A stretch of DNA of 6,754 bases, taken from the NCBI GenBank assembly GCA_016210125.1, contig JACQUS010000195.1, forward strand, positions 1-6,754, in the 5' to 3' direction. The notes beneath the pieces are model-generated. The model saw only the letters and a program-made list of their open reading frames with translations, had not been told where the DNA came from and made no database searches. Position numbers and translations under genes: made by a program. The DNA is from Chloroflexota bacterium. Its GTDB lineage: Bacteria; Chloroflexota; UBA6077; FW602-bin22; JACQUS01. Within the stretch, counting starts at the first letter, position 1; each line of letters starts with the position of its first letter. Below, piece after piece: positions 5,081 through 6,754 of this stretch.

Positions 5081-6195
5081 CAGCTCCGGCCTGCCACGAC
5101 CTCGCCGGCTAAGGCATCCAGCGCTGTGGCCATCCGCCGTGCGTCGTAGCAGCGCACGGCGCGGGCGCGCGCGGCCTGGCCCAGGCGACAGCGCAGCGCC
5201 GGCTGGTCGAGCAGCAGCGCCGCCGCCGCCGCCAGCGCCGTCGCGTCGCCCGGTGGGACGAGCAGGCCGGTCTCGCCGGGGACGACGATCTCGGCCGGCC
5301 CGCCGAGCAACGATGCCGCCACTGGCCGGCCCACCGCCGCTGCCTCGGCGACGGCGAAGCCGAAGGTCTCCGGGGCTACGCTCGGGTGCAGCACGGCGTC
5401 GGCGGCGCGCAGGGCGACCAGCGGGTCACCCACGGGTCCCGGCCAGAGCACGTGCCCAGCGATGCCGAGCTCAGCGGCCCGTGCCCGCAGCGCCGGAGCG
5501 TAGCCCGGGCGGCCCGGCGGGCCAACGAGGACGAGCAGCGCGCCGGGGTGGCTCGGCAGCAGGCGAGCCGCGGCGGCCAGAGCGACGTGCTGCCCTTTCT
5601 CCGGCGCCAGGGTGCCGAGCGCTACCAGCAGCGCGTCGTGCGCCGGCAGACTGGCGCGCCAGTCTGCCGCGCGCGCGTCCAGCGCGTCGAGCCGCCCCGG
5701 CACGTCGACGCCGAAGGGCACGTGACGGACGCGCCGGCGCAGGTCGGGGTCGAGCAGGGCGGCCGCCGAGCGGCTCGCTACGACGATGGCCGCCGCGGGC
5801 ACGCGCCGCGCGATCTGGTTGAGCGGCAGCCCGGCCTGCCAGGGGTTGTGGCAGCACCACACCGCCGGTCGCCGCGCCAGCGCTGCTGCCAGCCCGCCGA
5901 CCACGTGCTCGCGCGCTCCGTTGCCGAAGACGAGGTCGGCCTCTCGCGCCACGCGCGCGAGGCGCAGGACGAGCGGCAGGAGGCGACCCACCGCGCGGAC
6001 GGGCTGGTCGGGCCAGACGGCCACATCCCACCCATCGGCGGCCAGGTGCGCCACGGCTGGCCCGTCGCCCAGCGCGACCAGGCGCGGGCGCAGCCGCGCG
6101 CTGTGCGCCAGCCAACGGGCGAGGAAGCGCACCGGCCCGCCCTGCTGGCGGCCGGAGACGACGACGAGCGCGCGGATGGTGCCGGTGGCACTCAA
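5080..6195 (-). CDS. Family-4 glycosyltransferase
   Basis: A complete 371-residue GT-B enzyme. The N-terminal domain has strand IRALVVVSG (7-15) followed by RQQGGPVRFL, DLVFGNGAREH (87-97) and CCHNPWQAG (114-122). HVPFGVDVPGRLD (158-170) leads to the donor domain, with VALGTLAPEKGQHVAL (191-206) including Lys200, the EX7E motif with E276 and E284 in PETFGFAVAEAA, then GGPAEIVVPGETGLLVPPGD (298-317). It should transfer a sugar from a nucleotide donor in the cytoplasm; donor and acceptor are unknown. The start is TTG at 6195: an in-frame stop lies at 6253-6255, no ATG or GTG lies between, and the next in-frame GTG would remove the first Rossmann strand. No clear ribosome site precedes it, so initiation may be weak or coupled. 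Its stop overlaps the next ATG as TGATG. A perfect 26-bp palindrome lies at the junction of the two domains. Confidence 0.92.
   Translation of the reverse strand: MSATGTIRALVVVSGRQQGGPVRFLARWLAHSARLRPRLVALGDGPAVAHLAADGWDVAVWPDQPVRAVGRLLPLVLRLARVAREADLVFGNGAREHVVGGLAAALARRPAVWCCHNPWQAGLPLNQIARRVPAAAIVVASRSAAALLDPDLRRRVRHVPFGVDVPGRLDALDARAADWRASLPAHDALLVALGTLAPEKGQHVALAAAARLLPSHPGALLVLVGPPGRPGYAPALRARAAELGIAGHVLWPGPVGDPLVALRAADAVLHPSVAPETFGFAVAEAAAVGRPVAASLLGGPAEIVVPGETGLLVPPGDATALAAAAALLLDQPALRCRLGQAARARAVRCYDARRMATALDALAGEVVAGRS
5644..5669. repeat. Perfect 26-bp palindrome within the glycosyltransferase gene
   Basis: CGGCAGACTGGCG is followed directly by its exact reverse complement, with no spacer and with A/T pairs as well as G/C. 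It encodes about residues 176-185 (ADWRASLPA), between the acceptor and donor domains. Chance expectation for a 13-bp half-site in a window of this size and composition is roughly one in a thousand by my hand estimate. Confidence 0.8.
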
Positions 6196-6270
6196 GCTTT
6201 TAGGGCCGGAGCGCGCCGATCCGGCGACGAGGGCGCCAGCGTGCCGGGCACCTCATCAACGGTCACCCTT
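6196..6270. other. 75-bp gap between membrane protein and glycosyltransferase
   Basis: No convincing promoter, terminator or ribosome site is visible. A weak 5-bp stem (CCGGA 6206-6210 with TCCGG 6220-6224) is present. An AT-rich spot, TAAAAGCTT on the minus strand, touches the TTG start. The lack of signals suggests the run is transcribed through from upstream. Confidence 0.3.
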
Positions 6271-6754
6271 CTAGCGCCGGCGATGCTCACTGCCCTCGTC
6301 GGCTGCTGGCGGGTCCGGCCGCCGGCGCGGCGGGAGCGCTTGCTCGGCAACCCACGGCGGCTGCTCGCCCGGCCGAGCCTCGCTCACCCGCGCCGGCAGG
6401 AGCGCCGAGCCGCTTGGCAGCCCGGATTCCCCTGTCGGGGCCGCGCGCGGCGGAGGATGACCCGACTGCAACGGCCTGGCCGGCCGCGCGAGGCGACCCT
6501 GCTGCGGACCAGGAGGCCGCTCACCTGGCGGTGCGAGCGCTGCCGCGTGGCCAGCGGTTCCGAGCGCCGCCAGCGACTGGCGAAGCCTTTCCTGCTCACG
6601 CTGGCGGAAGACCACCTCCTCGCGGTCGATCCAGCCGATCAGCGCGAAGATCGTCGGGCCAATGACGTAGGTCGAGCCGAAGAGCCAGTAGCCAAACGTC
6701 GCCACCAGCGCGCCGAGGACGGCGAGGTGCATGGCCGCGTGGCTGCGCATGGCC
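6271..6754 (-). CDS. Membrane protein with proline-rich cytoplasmic tail (5' end probably outside the window)
   Basis: I do not recognise this gene. The frame is open to the right edge; ATGs occur at 6750 and 6732, but the true start may lie beyond. From ATG 6750 the product is 159 residues. Residues about 8-41 (HLAVLGALVATFGYWLFGST, then YVIGPTIFALIGW) are one long or two short membrane segments. A charged stretch follows (IDREEVVFRQREQERLRQ, 41-58), then a Pro/Gly/Ala/Arg-rich tail with no visible domain. The charged stretch after the last helix fits a cytoplasmic tail. As the gene precedes the glycosyltransferase by 75 bp on the same strand, it could be the end of a polytopic polysaccharide protein, such as an O-antigen ligase/polymerase-like protein. 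That is a guess from position only. The opposite-strand frame over the same bases has no membrane pattern. Confidence 0.55.
   Translation of the reverse strand, partial: AMRSHAAMHLAVLGALVATFGYWLFGSTYVIGPTIFALIGWIDREEVVFRQREQERLRQSLAALGTAGHAAALAPPGERPPGPQQGRLARPARPLQSGHPPPRAAPTGESGLPSGSALLPARVSEARPGEQPPWVAEQALPPRRRPDPPAADEGSEHRRR

Noticed and set aside
4911..5822. 303-codon plus-strand open frame
   Set aside because: It is Arg/Pro/Ala-rich with no fold signature and is opposite the glycosyltransferase with an intact EX7E motif.

Overview
The window is very GC-rich (about 70% or more by eye) and densely coded, with almost no intergenic space. It reads as part of a bacterial chromosome locus for surface-polysaccharide or glycoconjugate synthesis. 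Very high GC, GTG/TTG starts, few strong Shine-Dalgarno sites, one apparently leaderless gene and GC-rich repeats carried inside reading frames suggest a high-GC lineage such as Chloroflexota (Thermomicrobia-like) or a similar phylum. That placement is an inference with low confidence; no marker gene is present.

Layout, left to right. (1) 1-607, minus: N-terminal domain of a family-4 glycosyltransferase, cut by the left window edge. (2) 608-651: a 44-bp divergent promoter gap holding a small AT-rich island. (3) 652-1401, plus: a TauE/SafE (TSUP) membrane transporter, the only plus-strand gene. (4) 1388-6195, minus: a tight run which, in transcription order, is glycosyltransferase (6195-5080), SAM-dependent methyltransferase (5080-4304), polysaccharide deacetylase joined in frame to a second methyltransferase (4307-2631), and a WaaG-like glycosyltransferase (2569-1388). 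The first three genes overlap as TGATG and GTGA, which suggests translational coupling. (5) 6271-6754, minus: the C-terminal part of a small or truncated membrane protein with a proline-rich tail, probably the upstream member of the same run.

How they may work together: the two glycosyltransferases would add sugars from nucleotide-sugar donors to a lipid-linked or other glycan acceptor, the CE4 deacetylase would remove N-acetyl (or O-acetyl) groups, and the two methyltransferases would cap or decorate sugars. None of these enzymes shows a secretion signal, so the modifications probably occur in the cytoplasm before export. No flippase or unambiguous polymerase is visible here.

The most unusual features are: two related GC-rich repeats sharing the core CGCCAGAGGGG, in opposite orientation, both read through without stop codons at the edges of domains (the linker of the deacetylase-methyltransferase fusion, and the N-terminus of the other methyltransferase); a perfect 26-bp palindrome at the interdomain junction of a glycosyltransferase gene; and the overlapping divergent -10-like elements in front of the transporter. 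No tRNA, rRNA, CRISPR, transposase or clear intrinsic terminator was found.
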